Shown one piece after another: positions 52,892 through 61,425 of a DNA stretch of 64,000 nucleotides (the first letter of the stretch is position 1; each line of letters begins with the position of its first letter). Both the position numbers and the translations under genes were made by a program. Source of the DNA: Streptomyces sp. CG1 (GTDB lineage: Bacteria > Actinomycetota > Actinomycetes > Streptomycetales > Streptomycetaceae); contig NZ_CP163518.1 in NCBI RefSeq assembly GCF_041080625.1, positions 9,851,501 to 9,915,500 on the forward strand, written 5' to 3'. The notes beneath the pieces were generated by a model that saw only the letters and a list, made by a program, of their open reading frames with translations, was not told where the DNA came from and did not search any database.

Positions 52892-54000
52892 TTCACCCTC
52901 CAGCGGTCGATCGCGTCCTCGTCCAGCTCCACGCCCAGCCCCGGCTTGTCCGGCACTTCGAGACAGCCGTCTGCGTCCACGCTCACCGGCTCGGCGAGCA
53001 TGAAGTCGCGGCGCTCGGGGGTCCAGCCGGGCGGGTCGTAGGGGAACTCGAAGTACGGGCCGCCGCCGACGCCCGCCGACACATGCAGGTTGGCGAGCAC
53101 CCCGATGCCGTTCGTCCAGCTGTGCGGGGTGAACTGACGGTGCTTCAGCTGGGCCAGCTCGGCGAGGGTGCGGGCGCGGTGCATGCCGATCGCGAGAACG
53201 ACGTCCATCTGGTAGACGTCGAGGGCGTCCTCTTCCAGGTAGCGCAGCAACTCGGGCACCGAGTGGTGCATCTCGCCGGCCGCGATGCGCACGCCCGGGT
53301 TCTCGGCGCGCAGCCGCTTGAACCCGTCCAGGTCCGCGTACGGCAGCGGCTCCTCGACCCAGAACACGTCCAGCTCGGCGAGCCGGGCGATGATCTTACG
53401 GGTCCTGGCGAGGTCGGAGGCCTTCGCGGTGTCGCCCGCCATCCGCCAGGACTGGTTCAGATCGACCATGATGTCGAAGCCGTCGCCGAGTTCTTCACGC
53501 ACGGCCCGGACCGCCGCGATGCCCTCGTCGACACGGTTCCGGTCGATGCGGATCTTCATCGCCCGGAACCCGGCCTCGCGCACCTTCAGCGCGGTCGCGA
53601 CCCGTTCCCCGGGGGACTTCAGCTCACCGGAGGAGGCGTACGCGGGCAGCTTCTTCGCCGCGTTGCCGAACAGTTCGGACACCGGCCGGCCGTGCACCTT
53701 GCCGATGATGTCCCACAGCGCGGCCTCCAGCGGCCAGTAGGGGGCGCCATGGAAGCTGGCCGTCTCGATGGCCTTCACGTGCCGGGTGATGTCGAGCGGG
53801 TCCTCGCCGACGAACAGGTGCTTGTAGGTGCCGAAGCCGTCCATGAGGTCGCCGGAGCCGATGCCGGTGATCCCCTCGTCGGTGTGCACGCGCACGATCG
53901 TGGCGTCGAAGTGGTGGCGCGGCTCGGGGTCCCAGGCCGCCCGGAACGGCGGGTCCAGCTCCAGACGCAGCCGGTCGAGCGTGATGTCCGTGATCTTCAC
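52888..54000 (-). CDS. Enolase-superfamily (mandelate racemase/muconate lactonizing) enzyme
   Basis: This 370-residue protein has the MR-type capping and barrel domains. Metal ligands are Asp180 (MVDLNQSW), Glu216 or Glu217 (FWVEEPL) and Glu243 (IAAGEM). His293 (PHSWTNG) fits the His-Asp dyad. The Lys-x-Lys motif is Lys149-Ile-Arg151, so the second Lys is Arg. It probably dehydrates or epimerises a sugar acid or hydroxyacid. The start is a GTG that overlaps the Fae-like stop, showing strong coupling. Confidence 0.88.
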   Translation of the reverse strand: MKITDITLDRLRLELDPPFRAAWDPEPRHHFDATIVRVHTDEGITGIGSGDLMDGFGTYKHLFVGEDPLDITRHVKAIETASFHGAPYWPLEAALWDIIGKVHGRPVSELFGNAAKKLPAYASSGELKSPGERVATALKVREAGFRAMKIRIDRNRVDEGIAAVRAVREELGDGFDIMVDLNQSWRMAGDTAKASDLARTRKIIARLAELDVFWVEEPLPYADLDGFKRLRAENPGVRIAAGEMHHSVPELLRYLEEDALDVYQMDVVLAIGMHRARTLAELAQLKHRQFTPHSWTNGIGVLANLHVSAGVGGGPYFEFPYDPPGWTPERRDFMLAEPVSVDADGCLEVPDKPGLGVELDEDAIDRWRVK

Positions 54001-54572
54001 CGGGCGAGCACCTCCGCGGACGGCGTGTAGAACGGGTTCGCCGGGCCCTGCTTGGCCGCGTCCAGTACGTCGGCCACCGAGGGCGCAGCGGTCACCGCGG
54101 CCCGCACGGCGCCGTACGCCGCCGCACGCTGGTTGCGGAAGGAGACGTCGAGGTCGTCGACGCCGGGGTCGACCCAGGCCGCCGCGATGATCAGCAGCGC
54201 GTCGGCCTCCTCGGACGGGAGCAGGCCCTCCGTGACCGCGTCGAGGACGCCCTGCGCCAGACCCGCCTGGGCGCTGCCCCAGGTGGCCCGCTCGTGCAGC
54301 TCTCCTCGCGCGGCGGCCTTGGTGACGAACAGGGTCGCAGGCTTGACCGGCACCGACGGCCGCACGACCGTCAGGAACGGCACATGCCCGGCGCTCGGCG
54401 TGGCCAGCGCGGTCGCCCAGGCCGTCTCGACCGGACCGCCCTTGCGGCCGATCACGACGTTGGTGTGCGCGGCGTTCACGCCGTCACCGACGAAGGACTC
54501 GCCGATCAGCGCGGTCGAGGCAAAGGAATCGGCGGAAAAATCCGGCGCGGCACATGAATCCGGGGAAGGCAT
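53997..54572 (-). CDS. Formaldehyde-activating enzyme (Fae) homologue
   Basis: The 191-residue protein shows the Fae core: IGESFVGDGVNAAHTNVVIG with the family His (His36 here), KGGPVETAWATALATPSAGH, FLTVVRPSVPVKPATLF and AVTEGLLPSEEADALLIIAA. Fae condenses formaldehyde with tetrahydromethanopterin in methylotrophs, a cofactor not expected in Streptomyces. The N-terminal 20 residues and the C-terminal tail (about 165-191) are extra. It is the first gene of the operon with the dehydratase and dehydrogenases. GGAG precedes the ATG. Confidence 0.85.
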   Translation of the reverse strand: MPSPDSCAAPDFSADSFASTALIGESFVGDGVNAAHTNVVIGRKGGPVETAWATALATPSAGHVPFLTVVRPSVPVKPATLFVTKAAARGELHERATWGSAQAGLAQGVLDAVTEGLLPSEEADALLIIAAAWVDPGVDDLDVSFRNQRAAAYGAVRAAVTAAPSVADVLDAAKQGPANPFYTPSAEVLAR

Positions 54573-54598
54573 CGGAACTCCAGGACCTTCGGTGGTGG

Positions 54599-54615
54599 GG
54601 TTCGACGGGCGAACC
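54599..54615. promoter_or_regulatory. Probable IclR operator
   Basis: GGTTCG-N5-CGAACC is a perfect inverted repeat, 27 bp before the Fae-like ATG and 201 bp from the divergent iclR gene. Its size and position fit an IclR dimer site controlling the operon. Confidence 0.6.
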
Positions 54616-54815
54616 AGGACGCGAGCGGGCCGGAACCGCGCATCATGCGTGAACCTCGCATCCGGGGCAGTTCCTCCGGCCCGATGCGGCGAATCTAGGT
54701 CCGTCACCTGCCGTCGGCAAGGCGGTCCAGGGAATCGAAATGCCGGTTGCTCTCCGGACAACTCAACCCCTGACCTGCGGGTTCTCTACGAGTTCGGCGT
54801 GCCTAGGATGGCGCC

Positions 54816-55601
54816 GTGACGGACACCCCCATGGCGCGCGGGCACGGCCTGCGCCGGGACATCGATCTGCTGGAAGCCCTCGCCTCCGACGAGGCGCAGC
54901 GCGCCGGAGGCCTCGGCGTGGTCCGGCTGGCCCAGCTCGTCGGCCGTGAGAAGACCCAGATCTCCCGCGCCCTGAAGGCCCTGGCCGCCGAGGGGATCGT
55001 CGAACGAGACCCGGACACCCTGGAGTACCGCCTGGGCTGGCGGCTGTTCTCGCTGGTCGCCCGCACCTCCGAGAGCCGGCTGGTGCGCGTCGCGGAGCCG
55101 GTGATGCACGCGCTCTCGGCGGACCTGGAGGAGACCAGCCACCTCTGCGTCCTGCACGACCGTGAGGTGCTCACTCTGCTGTCGGTCTCCGGGCACTCCT
55201 TCCGTGTGCACGGCTGGGAGGGCCGTGGGGTGCCCGCCTGGCGGCTGTCCGCAGGCCGGGTCCTGCTGACCGACGCCACCCCGGACGAGCTGTACGTCCG
55301 CTTCGGCACGGCGGGCGAGATGCCCGTGCCCGAGCTGTGGTCGCTGATCCAGGAGGCCAGACGGCGCGGGTACGCCCGGGTCAGCGAGGAGTTCGAGGCG
55401 GACCTGGTCGGCGTGTCCGCACCGGTACGGGACTTCCGCGGCCGGGTCGTCGCCGCGCTGAACATCTCCGCGCCCAAGGCCCGCCTCGGCGACCGGCTCG
55501 ACGAGGCCGGGCGTACGACGGCTCGTGCCGCGGCCCGGGTCTCCGCGCTGCTCGGCTGGGAGCCGCGCCCCGCGCCGCTGCCCCGGAAGACGCCTCTGTG
55601 A
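54816..55601 (+). CDS. IclR-family transcriptional regulator
   Basis: This 261-residue protein has an N-terminal winged helix (about 12-75, LAQLVGREKTQISRALKALA) and a C-terminal IclR effector domain (about 85-250, with SHLCVLHDREVLTLLSVSGH and YARVSEEFEADLVGVSAPVR). It probably senses the substrate or an intermediate of the divergent Fae/dehydratase operon and also controls the aldehyde dehydrogenase-MFS genes downstream. The start is a GTG. Confidence 0.93.
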   Translation: MTDTPMARGHGLRRDIDLLEALASDEAQRAGGLGVVRLAQLVGREKTQISRALKALAAEGIVERDPDTLEYRLGWRLFSLVARTSESRLVRVAEPVMHALSADLEETSHLCVLHDREVLTLLSVSGHSFRVHGWEGRGVPAWRLSAGRVLLTDATPDELYVRFGTAGEMPVPELWSLIQEARRRGYARVSEEFEADLVGVSAPVRDFRGRVVAALNISAPKARLGDRLDEAGRTTARAAARVSALLGWEPRPAPLPRKTPL

Positions 55602-55730
55602 GCGGCGAGTTGCCCTCACAGCAACCCCCGTTGCGATCCGGCTGAGTGGCCTTGTCGGCCGTATGACGCGCTCGTAAATTCACCGCGCATCGGACGGAAC
55701 CCCGTCCGGGACGGAGGAAAAGAGCAGCTC

Positions 55731-57206
55731 ATGAACCTCGCCGGCATCGACCTCGCCAAGGCCCCGCTCGCCGACGGTGATGTGTTCCTCGGCGGCCGCT
55801 GGCTCCCGGCCGCCGACGGCCGGACGTACCCGGTCTACGACCCGGCCACGGGCGAGCCGGTGCGCTGGGTGTCCGACGCCGGCGCCGAGGACGCCCGCGC
55901 GGCGCTCGCCGCCGCCGAGGAGGCCGCGACCGGCTGGCGGGCCACCCCGGCCCGGCGCCGCTCGGAGATCCTGCACGACACCTTCCGGCTGATGACCGAG
56001 CACCGCGACACGCTCGCCGACCTGATCGTGCGGGAGAACGGCAAGGCCCGCAGGGACGCGCTCGCCGAGGTCGGCTACGCGGCCGAGTTCTTCCGCTGGT
56101 TCGCCGAGGAGGCCGTCCGCATCGGCTCCTCGTTCGGCGACGCGCCCGGCGGCGGCTTCCGGCACGTCGTCCGCAGGCCCCCGGTCGGCGTCACCGCGTT
56201 CGTCACCCCGTGGAACTTCCCGGCGGCCATGGCGACCCGCAAGATCGCCCCGGCCCTCGCGGCCGGCTGCCCGGTGCTGCTCAAGCCCGCCCCCGAGACC
56301 CCGCTCACCGCGCTCGCGGTCGCCGCCCTGCTGGCCGCGGCCGGCCTGCCCGACGGACTGCTGAACGTGCTGCCCACGGACCGCGCCCCCGAGGTCGTCT
56401 CCGCCTGGCTCGGCGACGAACGGGTCCGCAAGTTCTCCTTCACCGGCTCCACCGCCACCGGCAAGGTCCTGCTGGGCCAGGCCGCCGCCAACGTCGTCAA
56501 CGTGACCATGGAACTCGGCGGCAACGCGCCCTTTGTCGTCTGCGCGGACGCCGATGTCGACGCGGCCGTGAGCGGGGCGATGGACGCCAAGATGCGCGGC
56601 GGCGGCGAGGTCTGCATCGCCGCCAACCGGTTCTACGTCCACGAGTCCGTCGCCGCCGAGTTCACCGGGAAGTTCGGCGCCGCCATGGCCGCCGTACCCA
56701 CCGGGCCCGGTGCCCAGGAGGGCGTCGCCCTCGGCCCGATGATCAACCGCGCCGCCGTCGACAAGATCCGCTCCCTCGTCGACGACGCGCGCGACCGCGG
56801 CGCGCGGATCGCCGCGCAGGGCACCGCCCCGCGCGGTCCCGGCTTCTACCACCCCGCGACCGTACTCACCGACGTCCCCGACGACGCCCGCATCCTCCAC
56901 GAGGAGGTCTTCGGTCCCGTCGCCCCGCTCACCACCTTCACCGACGAGGACGAGATGGTGGCCCGGGCCAACGCCACCGTCCACGGTCTCGCCGCGTACG
57001 TCTACTCGCGCGACGTCGGCCGCGCCCTGCGGCTGGCCGAGCGCCTGGAGGCGGGCATGGTCGGCGTCAACCGGGGCCTGCTGTCCGACCCGGCCGCGCC
57101 CTTCGGCGGCGTCAAGCAGTCCGGACTCGGCCGGGAAGGCGGCCGCGAGGGCATCGAGGCCTTCCTGGAGACGCAGTACATCGCCCTGGACTGGCCCACC
57201 CCCTGA
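55731..57206 (+). CDS. NAD(P)-dependent aldehyde dehydrogenase (succinate-semialdehyde-type)
   Basis: This 491-residue ALDH has the catalytic Glu in MELGGNAPFVV and the Cys in GEVCIAANRFYV. VTPWNFPAAMATRKIAPALA and FTGSTATGKVLL are typical of the succinate/glutarate semialdehyde dehydrogenase group. It could oxidise alpha-ketoglutarate semialdehyde or succinate semialdehyde made by the divergent operon. It lies 129 bp after iclR and 100 bp before the MFS gene; GACGGAGG precedes its ATG. Confidence 0.92.
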   Translation: MNLAGIDLAKAPLADGDVFLGGRWLPAADGRTYPVYDPATGEPVRWVSDAGAEDARAALAAAEEAATGWRATPARRRSEILHDTFRLMTEHRDTLADLIVRENGKARRDALAEVGYAAEFFRWFAEEAVRIGSSFGDAPGGGFRHVVRRPPVGVTAFVTPWNFPAAMATRKIAPALAAGCPVLLKPAPETPLTALAVAALLAAAGLPDGLLNVLPTDRAPEVVSAWLGDERVRKFSFTGSTATGKVLLGQAAANVVNVTMELGGNAPFVVCADADVDAAVSGAMDAKMRGGGEVCIAANRFYVHESVAAEFTGKFGAAMAAVPTGPGAQEGVALGPMINRAAVDKIRSLVDDARDRGARIAAQGTAPRGPGFYHPATVLTDVPDDARILHEEVFGPVAPLTTFTDEDEMVARANATVHGLAAYVYSRDVGRALRLAERLEAGMVGVNRGLLSDPAAPFGGVKQSGLGREGGREGIEAFLETQYIALDWPTP

Positions 57207-57220
57207 CCCACCCCCCGTTC

Positions 57221-57255
57221 TTCACCCATCTCTGCCGGCTTCACCCATCTCTGCC
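57221..57255 (+). repeat. Short direct repeat
   Basis: TTCACCCATCTCTGCC occurs twice with a 3-bp gap (57221-57236 and 57240-57255), between the aldehyde dehydrogenase and MFS genes. It is a slip-type duplication with no known role. Confidence 0.8.
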
Positions 57256-57306
57256 AGACCGCCCCCCACAGCCCCGGAACCGCCCGTCCCCAGACAAGGA
57301 ACGCCC

Positions 57307-58665
57307 ATGGCAACGACGCCTGCGACGGAACACCAGTTCGGCAAACCCGACATGCCGGTGTCGCCGGCCCTGCTGCGCGAACGACGCCGCCTGCACACCA
57401 AACTGAAACTCGCCACACAGATCGGCGAGGGCATCGACGGCTACATCATCGGCGGCATCGGCATGGCCATGGGCGCCCTGACCACCGATCTGCACCTGTC
57501 GACCGTCATGGAGGGCCTGGTCGGCGCCTCCCCGTTGATCGGCATCTTCGTCGGCGGACCGCTCTTCGGCCGGCTCGCCGACCGCTTCGGCAGGCGTCCG
57601 GTGTTCCTGATGGACATGCTGATCTTCCTGGTCGGCTCGGTGCTCCAGTTCTTCGTCACCGACGGACTCCAGCTCTTCCTCATCCGGCTGGTCATGGGCA
57701 TCGCCATCGGCGGCGAGTACGCCATCGGTGCCCCGCTGCTGTCCGAGTACGCGCCCCGCAAGGGCCGCGGCCGGCTGCTCGCCAGCCTGGAGATCAGCTG
57801 GTACCTCGGCTACGCGCTCGCCACTGTCGTCGGCGCGCTCTTCGAGAGCGTGCACGGCGGCTGGCGTTACACACTGGCCAGCAGCACGGTCATCGCCCTG
57901 GTCTGCGTGGCGCTGCGCGGCGGGGTCCCGGAGTCGGCGCGCTGGCTGCTCAGCAAGGGCCGCCGCGAAGAGGCCGAACAACTCATCGCGCGCTACGGCA
58001 TCGACATCGACGTCAGTGCCGAGCTGGCGGAGACGGCCGAACCCCAACGGCAGGGCCTGCGCGCGCTGTTCAGCCGCCGGCACCTGCGCAGTACAGTCTT
58101 CGCGAGCGTGTTCTGGGCCGCGCTGGTGCTGCCGTACTTCGCCATCGGCACCTTCTGGACCCAGGTCTTCGACGCCCTGAACATGGGCGACAACGCGGTC
58201 GCCGCACTGCTCGTCTACTCCTTCACCGCCGTCGCCGGCGTCACCGCGGGCTGTCTGGTCGTCGACCGCATCGGCCGGCGCAAGCTGCTGATCCCGCCGT
58301 TCTGGATCACCGCGGCCGCGCTCGCCGTCGTCGCGGTGTGGCCGAAGTCCACGCCGGTCATCGTCGGCGGCTTCCTGTTCTTCATCTTCCTCAACGCCGC
58401 CTCCAGCGCGCTCACCGCCGTCTACCCGCTGGAGGTGTTCCCGACCTCGCTGCGCGCCACCGGAGTCGGCTTCGCCAGCGCGATGAGCCGGGTCGGCGCG
58501 GCCATCGGCACCTTCCTGCTCCCGATGGGCCTGAACCACTTCGGCGCCCGCTTCGTCCTGCTGGTCGGCGCCGCGGTCCTGGCCCTGGGCGGTCTGGTCT
58601 CCCACTTCCTGGCCCCGGAGACAACGGACCTGGACCTGGCGACTGCGGCGCGTACAACAGCCTAG
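57307..58665 (+). CDS. MFS transporter (sugar/aromatic-acid type)
   Basis: This 452-residue protein has 12 predicted helices and the MFS signature GRLADRFGRRP (88-98) between helices 2 and 3, with its second copy near VDRIGRRKLL. GEGIDGYIIGG at the first helix and LLSEYAPRKGRGRL fit the metabolite:H+ or sugar-porter groups. It is probably the uptake system for the substrate of the divergent catabolic locus. The stop TAG lies at the edge of repeat element copy 3. Confidence 0.9.
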   Translation: MATTPATEHQFGKPDMPVSPALLRERRRLHTKLKLATQIGEGIDGYIIGGIGMAMGALTTDLHLSTVMEGLVGASPLIGIFVGGPLFGRLADRFGRRPVFLMDMLIFLVGSVLQFFVTDGLQLFLIRLVMGIAIGGEYAIGAPLLSEYAPRKGRGRLLASLEISWYLGYALATVVGALFESVHGGWRYTLASSTVIALVCVALRGGVPESARWLLSKGRREEAEQLIARYGIDIDVSAELAETAEPQRQGLRALFSRRHLRSTVFASVFWAALVLPYFAIGTFWTQVFDALNMGDNAVAALLVYSFTAVAGVTAGCLVVDRIGRRKLLIPPFWITAAALAVVAVWPKSTPVIVGGFLFFIFLNAASSALTAVYPLEVFPTSLRATGVGFASAMSRVGAAIGTFLLPMGLNHFGARFVLLVGAAVLALGGLVSHFLAPETTDLDLATAARTTA

Positions 58666-58740
58666 GGGCGCGGGGCTGTGTCTGATCTGCGGCCACCGCC
58701 GCGTGGGCGCGAGCAACCACAACGAACCCGCAGACGCCCG
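58664..58740 (+). repeat. Intergenic repeat element, copy 3
   Basis: This starts AGGGGCGCGGGGCTG, overlapping the MFS stop codon, and continues with GCGGCCACCGCCGC and GGGCGCGAGCAACCAC. It matches copies at 11267 and 14066 and again lies between convergent genes (MFS and aldo/keto reductase). Confidence 0.75.
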
Positions 58741-58769
58741 AAGACAGTTCCCGGCACCCCCTTCGGCGC

Positions 58770-59759
58770 TCAGCGATTGACGGATCGCATCCCGGCCTCG
58801 TCGTACCGGTCACCCGCCACCGCAGGCAACTCCGCGTCGATACGCGCCAAGTCGTCCTTGGTCAGCTCGACATCGACGGCACCGGCGTTCTGCTGAAGGT
58901 AGGTCCGCCGCTTCGTGCCCGGGATCGGCACCAGGTCCTCGCCCTGGGCCAGCACCCAGGCGATGGCCAGCTGAGCCGGCGTCACATCCTTCTCGGCGGC
59001 AATCTCCTTCACCTTCGCCGCGAGCCGCAGGTTCGCCTCCAGATTGGCGTCCGTGAAGCGCGGGTTGTTGCGGCGGAAGTCGTTCTCGTCCAGCTCGTCC
59101 GGGGAGGTGAAACGGCCCGCGAGGAAGCCGCGGCCGAGCGGCGAGTACGGCACGAAGCCGATGCCCAGTTCCCGGCACGCCGGCAGCACCTCGGCCTCCA
59201 CGTCCCGCGTCCACAGCGAGTACTCGCTCTGCACGGCGGTGATCGGGTGCACCTGGTTCGCCCGCCGGATCGTCTCCGCACTCGCCTCGCTCAGCCCGAT
59301 GTACCGCACCTTGCCCTGCTCGACCAGTTCGGCCAGCGCGCCGACCGTCTCCTCGATCGGCACGTTCGGGTCGACCCGGTGCTGGTAGTACAGATCGATG
59401 TGGTCGGTGCCCAGCCGCTGCAGCGAGCCGTGGATGGAGCTGCGCACATGCTCGGCCGAGCCGTCCTGCCGGCCGACCGTGGTCATGTCGCCCGGTACGG
59501 CCTCGTCCATCCGGTAGTTGAACTTGGTCGCGATCACGTACTCGTCGCGGTGTCCCCGGATCGCCTCGCCGACCAGCGACTCGTTGGTCAGCGGGCCGTA
59601 CACCTGGGCCGTGTCGAGGAAGGTGACCCCGAGCTCCAGGGCCCGCCGGATGGTCGCGATGCCCTCCTCCTGGTCGGCGGAGCCGTAGAAGGCGGACATC
59701 CCCATGCATCCGAGGCCGATGGCCGATACCTGGAGGTCCCGCAGACTGCGCTTCTGCAT
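58770..59759 (-). CDS. Aldo/keto reductase
   Basis: This 329-residue AKR has the catalytic set: Asp and Tyr in FLDTAQVYG, Lys in IATKFNYR and His in YYQHRVDP, plus [20 protein letters not shown] and [13 protein letters not shown]. It reduces aldehydes or quinones with NADPH, probably for detoxification. The ATG at 59759 is 66 bp downstream of a MerR-type promoter with a 19-bp spacer, so expression is likely induced by a reactive compound. A longer in-frame start at 59783 is possible. Confidence 0.92.
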   Translation of the reverse strand: MQKRSLRDLQVSAIGLGCMGMSAFYGSADQEEGIATIRRALELGVTFLDTAQVYGPLTNESLVGEAIRGHRDEYVIATKFNYRMDEAVPGDMTTVGRQDGSAEHVRSSIHGSLQRLGTDHIDLYYQHRVDPNVPIEETVGALAELVEQGKVRYIGLSEASAETIRRANQVHPITAVQSEYSLWTRDVEAEVLPACRELGIGFVPYSPLGRGFLAGRFTSPDELDENDFRRNNPRFTDANLEANLRLAAKVKEIAAEKDVTPAQLAIAWVLAQGEDLVPIPGTKRRTYLQQNAGAVDVELTKDDLARIDAELPAVAGDRYDEAGMRSVNR

Positions 59760-59824
59760 GTGATGTGCCAGCCTTTCCTGCACACTCGATCGTCATGGGT
59801 ACGGCACGGGGCCGGACGACTGCG

Positions 59825-59855
59825 ACGCTACGAGTTGGAGCGCTCTCGAAGTCAA
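59825..59855 (-). promoter_or_regulatory. MerR-type promoter with 19-bp spacer
   Basis: On the minus strand TTGACT (-35) is followed by 19 bp with the dyad CGAGAGCGCTC, then TAGCGT (-10). A 19-bp spacer with a central dyad is the hallmark of MerR-activated promoters, which need the activator to twist the DNA. Confidence 0.7.
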
Positions 59856-60180
59856 GGCGCGCTGCTCCGGATGGCGGAGAAGGAGTTCCCCAACAGAGCT
59901 GTACAGGGGCCTGTATGGGAGGACGGATCCGAGGGGGTCGAGGTTGCCTCCCGGGCCCCGGATTCCGCCGCTGCGGACCTGTGGGCCTTCCCACACCCGT
60001 GTGCTTCCGCAATGGATCTTGACGACCGCCTCCCGGCTCGCTGAACTGTCACCGATCGGGCCTCACCACCACAGAGGCCCACACCGAGGGAGGGACTGGA
60101 CGCATGACCGTGGGCGGGAAGGGCGGATGAGCGGGGACCGTCGCGCCCCGTACGCAGGGGTGCGGTGACGAGGCAAGATC

Positions 60181-60194
60181 CGTACAACTGTACG
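60181..60194. promoter_or_regulatory. Palindrome CGTACA-AC-TGTACG
   Basis: A perfect inverted repeat with a 2-bp centre, about 120 bp before the rhomboid-like gene. This is a possible operator of a TetR- or MarR-type regulator. Confidence 0.4.
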
Positions 60195-60220
60195 ATGGCG
60201 TTTCAAACGGGCGGATAACC

Positions 60221-60258
60221 AAAAAACGCCCCGTGACCGGCATGCCGGGAGCGGGGTG
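60221..60258 (-). terminator. Minus-strand hairpin with T6 tail
   Basis: On the minus strand CCCCG pairs with CGGGG around an inner CCGGCATGCCGG, and TTTTTT follows. A U-tract terminator is rare here. It would stop antisense transcription leaving the rhomboid/pyc region before it reaches the aldo/keto reductase. Confidence 0.5.
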
Positions 60259-60311
60259 AAGGGGGCGATGGACGTGTCGGCGGAGCCGAAGGCGATGGGC
60301 TGCCGTGTCTC

Positions 60312-61268
60312 ATGACGACTGAAGGGCGCATCCCATGGTGCCGGTCGCTGCTCGCACGCCTCGTCCGGTTCACCGGACGCACCCTGTGGGCCGAATGGCA
60401 CTCCATCGTCGTCGACCCGGTGCGACGTCTCATGCACCGCGGACTGTCCGGGCTGCTGCTGGGGTTCGTCGCCGCGTTCGGCGTCGTCTTCTTCCATGAC
60501 ATCGCCCAGCACCCACTGGGCGCCCGGTGGGTGGAGTGGCTCGGCGGCGTCAGGGCCGATCTGCCGCTGTGGCTCTCCCTGCTGCGCACGCCCGTGTCGC
60601 TGTACGTCCCCGCGCTCGACCTGCCCGTGTGGGCGGGCATCACCCAGCTGTTCCTCGCCTTCGCGCTCGCCGAGGTCGCCCTCGGCCGCGGCCGCACCCT
60701 GGCGATCGCCTACGCCACCACCGTGGCCGGCACGCTCACCGCCCGCGTGATGATCGCGCTGGGCCCCGGCTGGTGGGGCTTCGGACTGCCGCACGCGTAC
60801 GGGCAGGTGCTGGACACCGGCCCCTCCGCAGCCGTGGTCGGCCTGTTCACCTATCTCGCGGTGGTCAGACGCGCGCCCGTGGTGTTCTCGCTGACCGGCG
60901 GCTCGATGGTGTGGGAGTCCGTCGCCGTCCCCAACCTGGCCGGTCGCGAGCATCTGATCGCGGTGGGCTCGGCGATCCTCCTCGGCCTTCTGCACGGCCA
61001 CCGCCCAGGACTCCAGGCGCGCCTGCGGTCCCTGCTGCGCATCCGGGAGCGAGGGTTCGCGTCCGCGGAACCGTCGATGATGCCCGTGCCCGCGCCAAAA
61101 GAGCCGTCGGTGATGCCCGTGCCCGCGTCCCAGGAGGCGCCCGCGATCCCCGCGCCCGCCTCCGAAGGGCCACCGGTCGTGCCCACTCCCGCACCGTCCC
61201 CGCCCGTGCCCGCTCAGGCGGCCGCCGAGCGTTCCCAGGGCGCGGCGATGACGTCCCTGGAACGCTGA
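60312..61268 (+). CDS. Rhomboid-like membrane protein
   Basis: This 318-residue protein has about six membrane helices, with a GPSAAVVGL segment (Ser172) and a later LLGLLHGHRPG with His228 or His230. This matches the rhomboid Ser-His arrangement, although the usual GxSG is GPSA. The C-terminus is a Pro/Ala-rich tail with repeated PVPAP-type motifs, probably cytoplasmic and disordered. It lies 157 bp before pyc in the same direction. Confidence 0.7.
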   Translation: MTTEGRIPWCRSLLARLVRFTGRTLWAEWHSIVVDPVRRLMHRGLSGLLLGFVAAFGVVFFHDIAQHPLGARWVEWLGGVRADLPLWLSLLRTPVSLYVPALDLPVWAGITQLFLAFALAEVALGRGRTLAIAYATTVAGTLTARVMIALGPGWWGFGLPHAYGQVLDTGPSAAVVGLFTYLAVVRRAPVVFSLTGGSMVWESVAVPNLAGREHLIAVGSAILLGLLHGHRPGLQARLRSLLRIRERGFASAEPSMMPVPAPKEPSVMPVPASQEAPAIPAPASEGPPVVPTPAPSPPVPAQAAAERSQGAAMTSLER

Positions 61269-61425
61269 TTCCACCGCGCGCACGTGTGGCGCCCCCCACC
61301 CCGTCAATGTGATGGTTTTCGCACGTCGACACGCGCGGCCACCCCCTAGGGTTGCCGCGAGGTACGGCAGGGCGTGGCTGACACCATGGTGTTCGTCGCC
61401 GGCAGGCAGCTGAAGGGAATCCAGG

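Larger units (their letters stand above)
59760..60311. other. 552-bp divergent intergenic region
   Basis: It holds a MerR-type promoter for the aldo/keto reductase (59825-59855), the palindrome CGTACA-AC-TGTACG (60181-60194) and a minus-strand hairpin with a T6 run (60221-60258). No gene is convincing. Confidence 0.6.
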
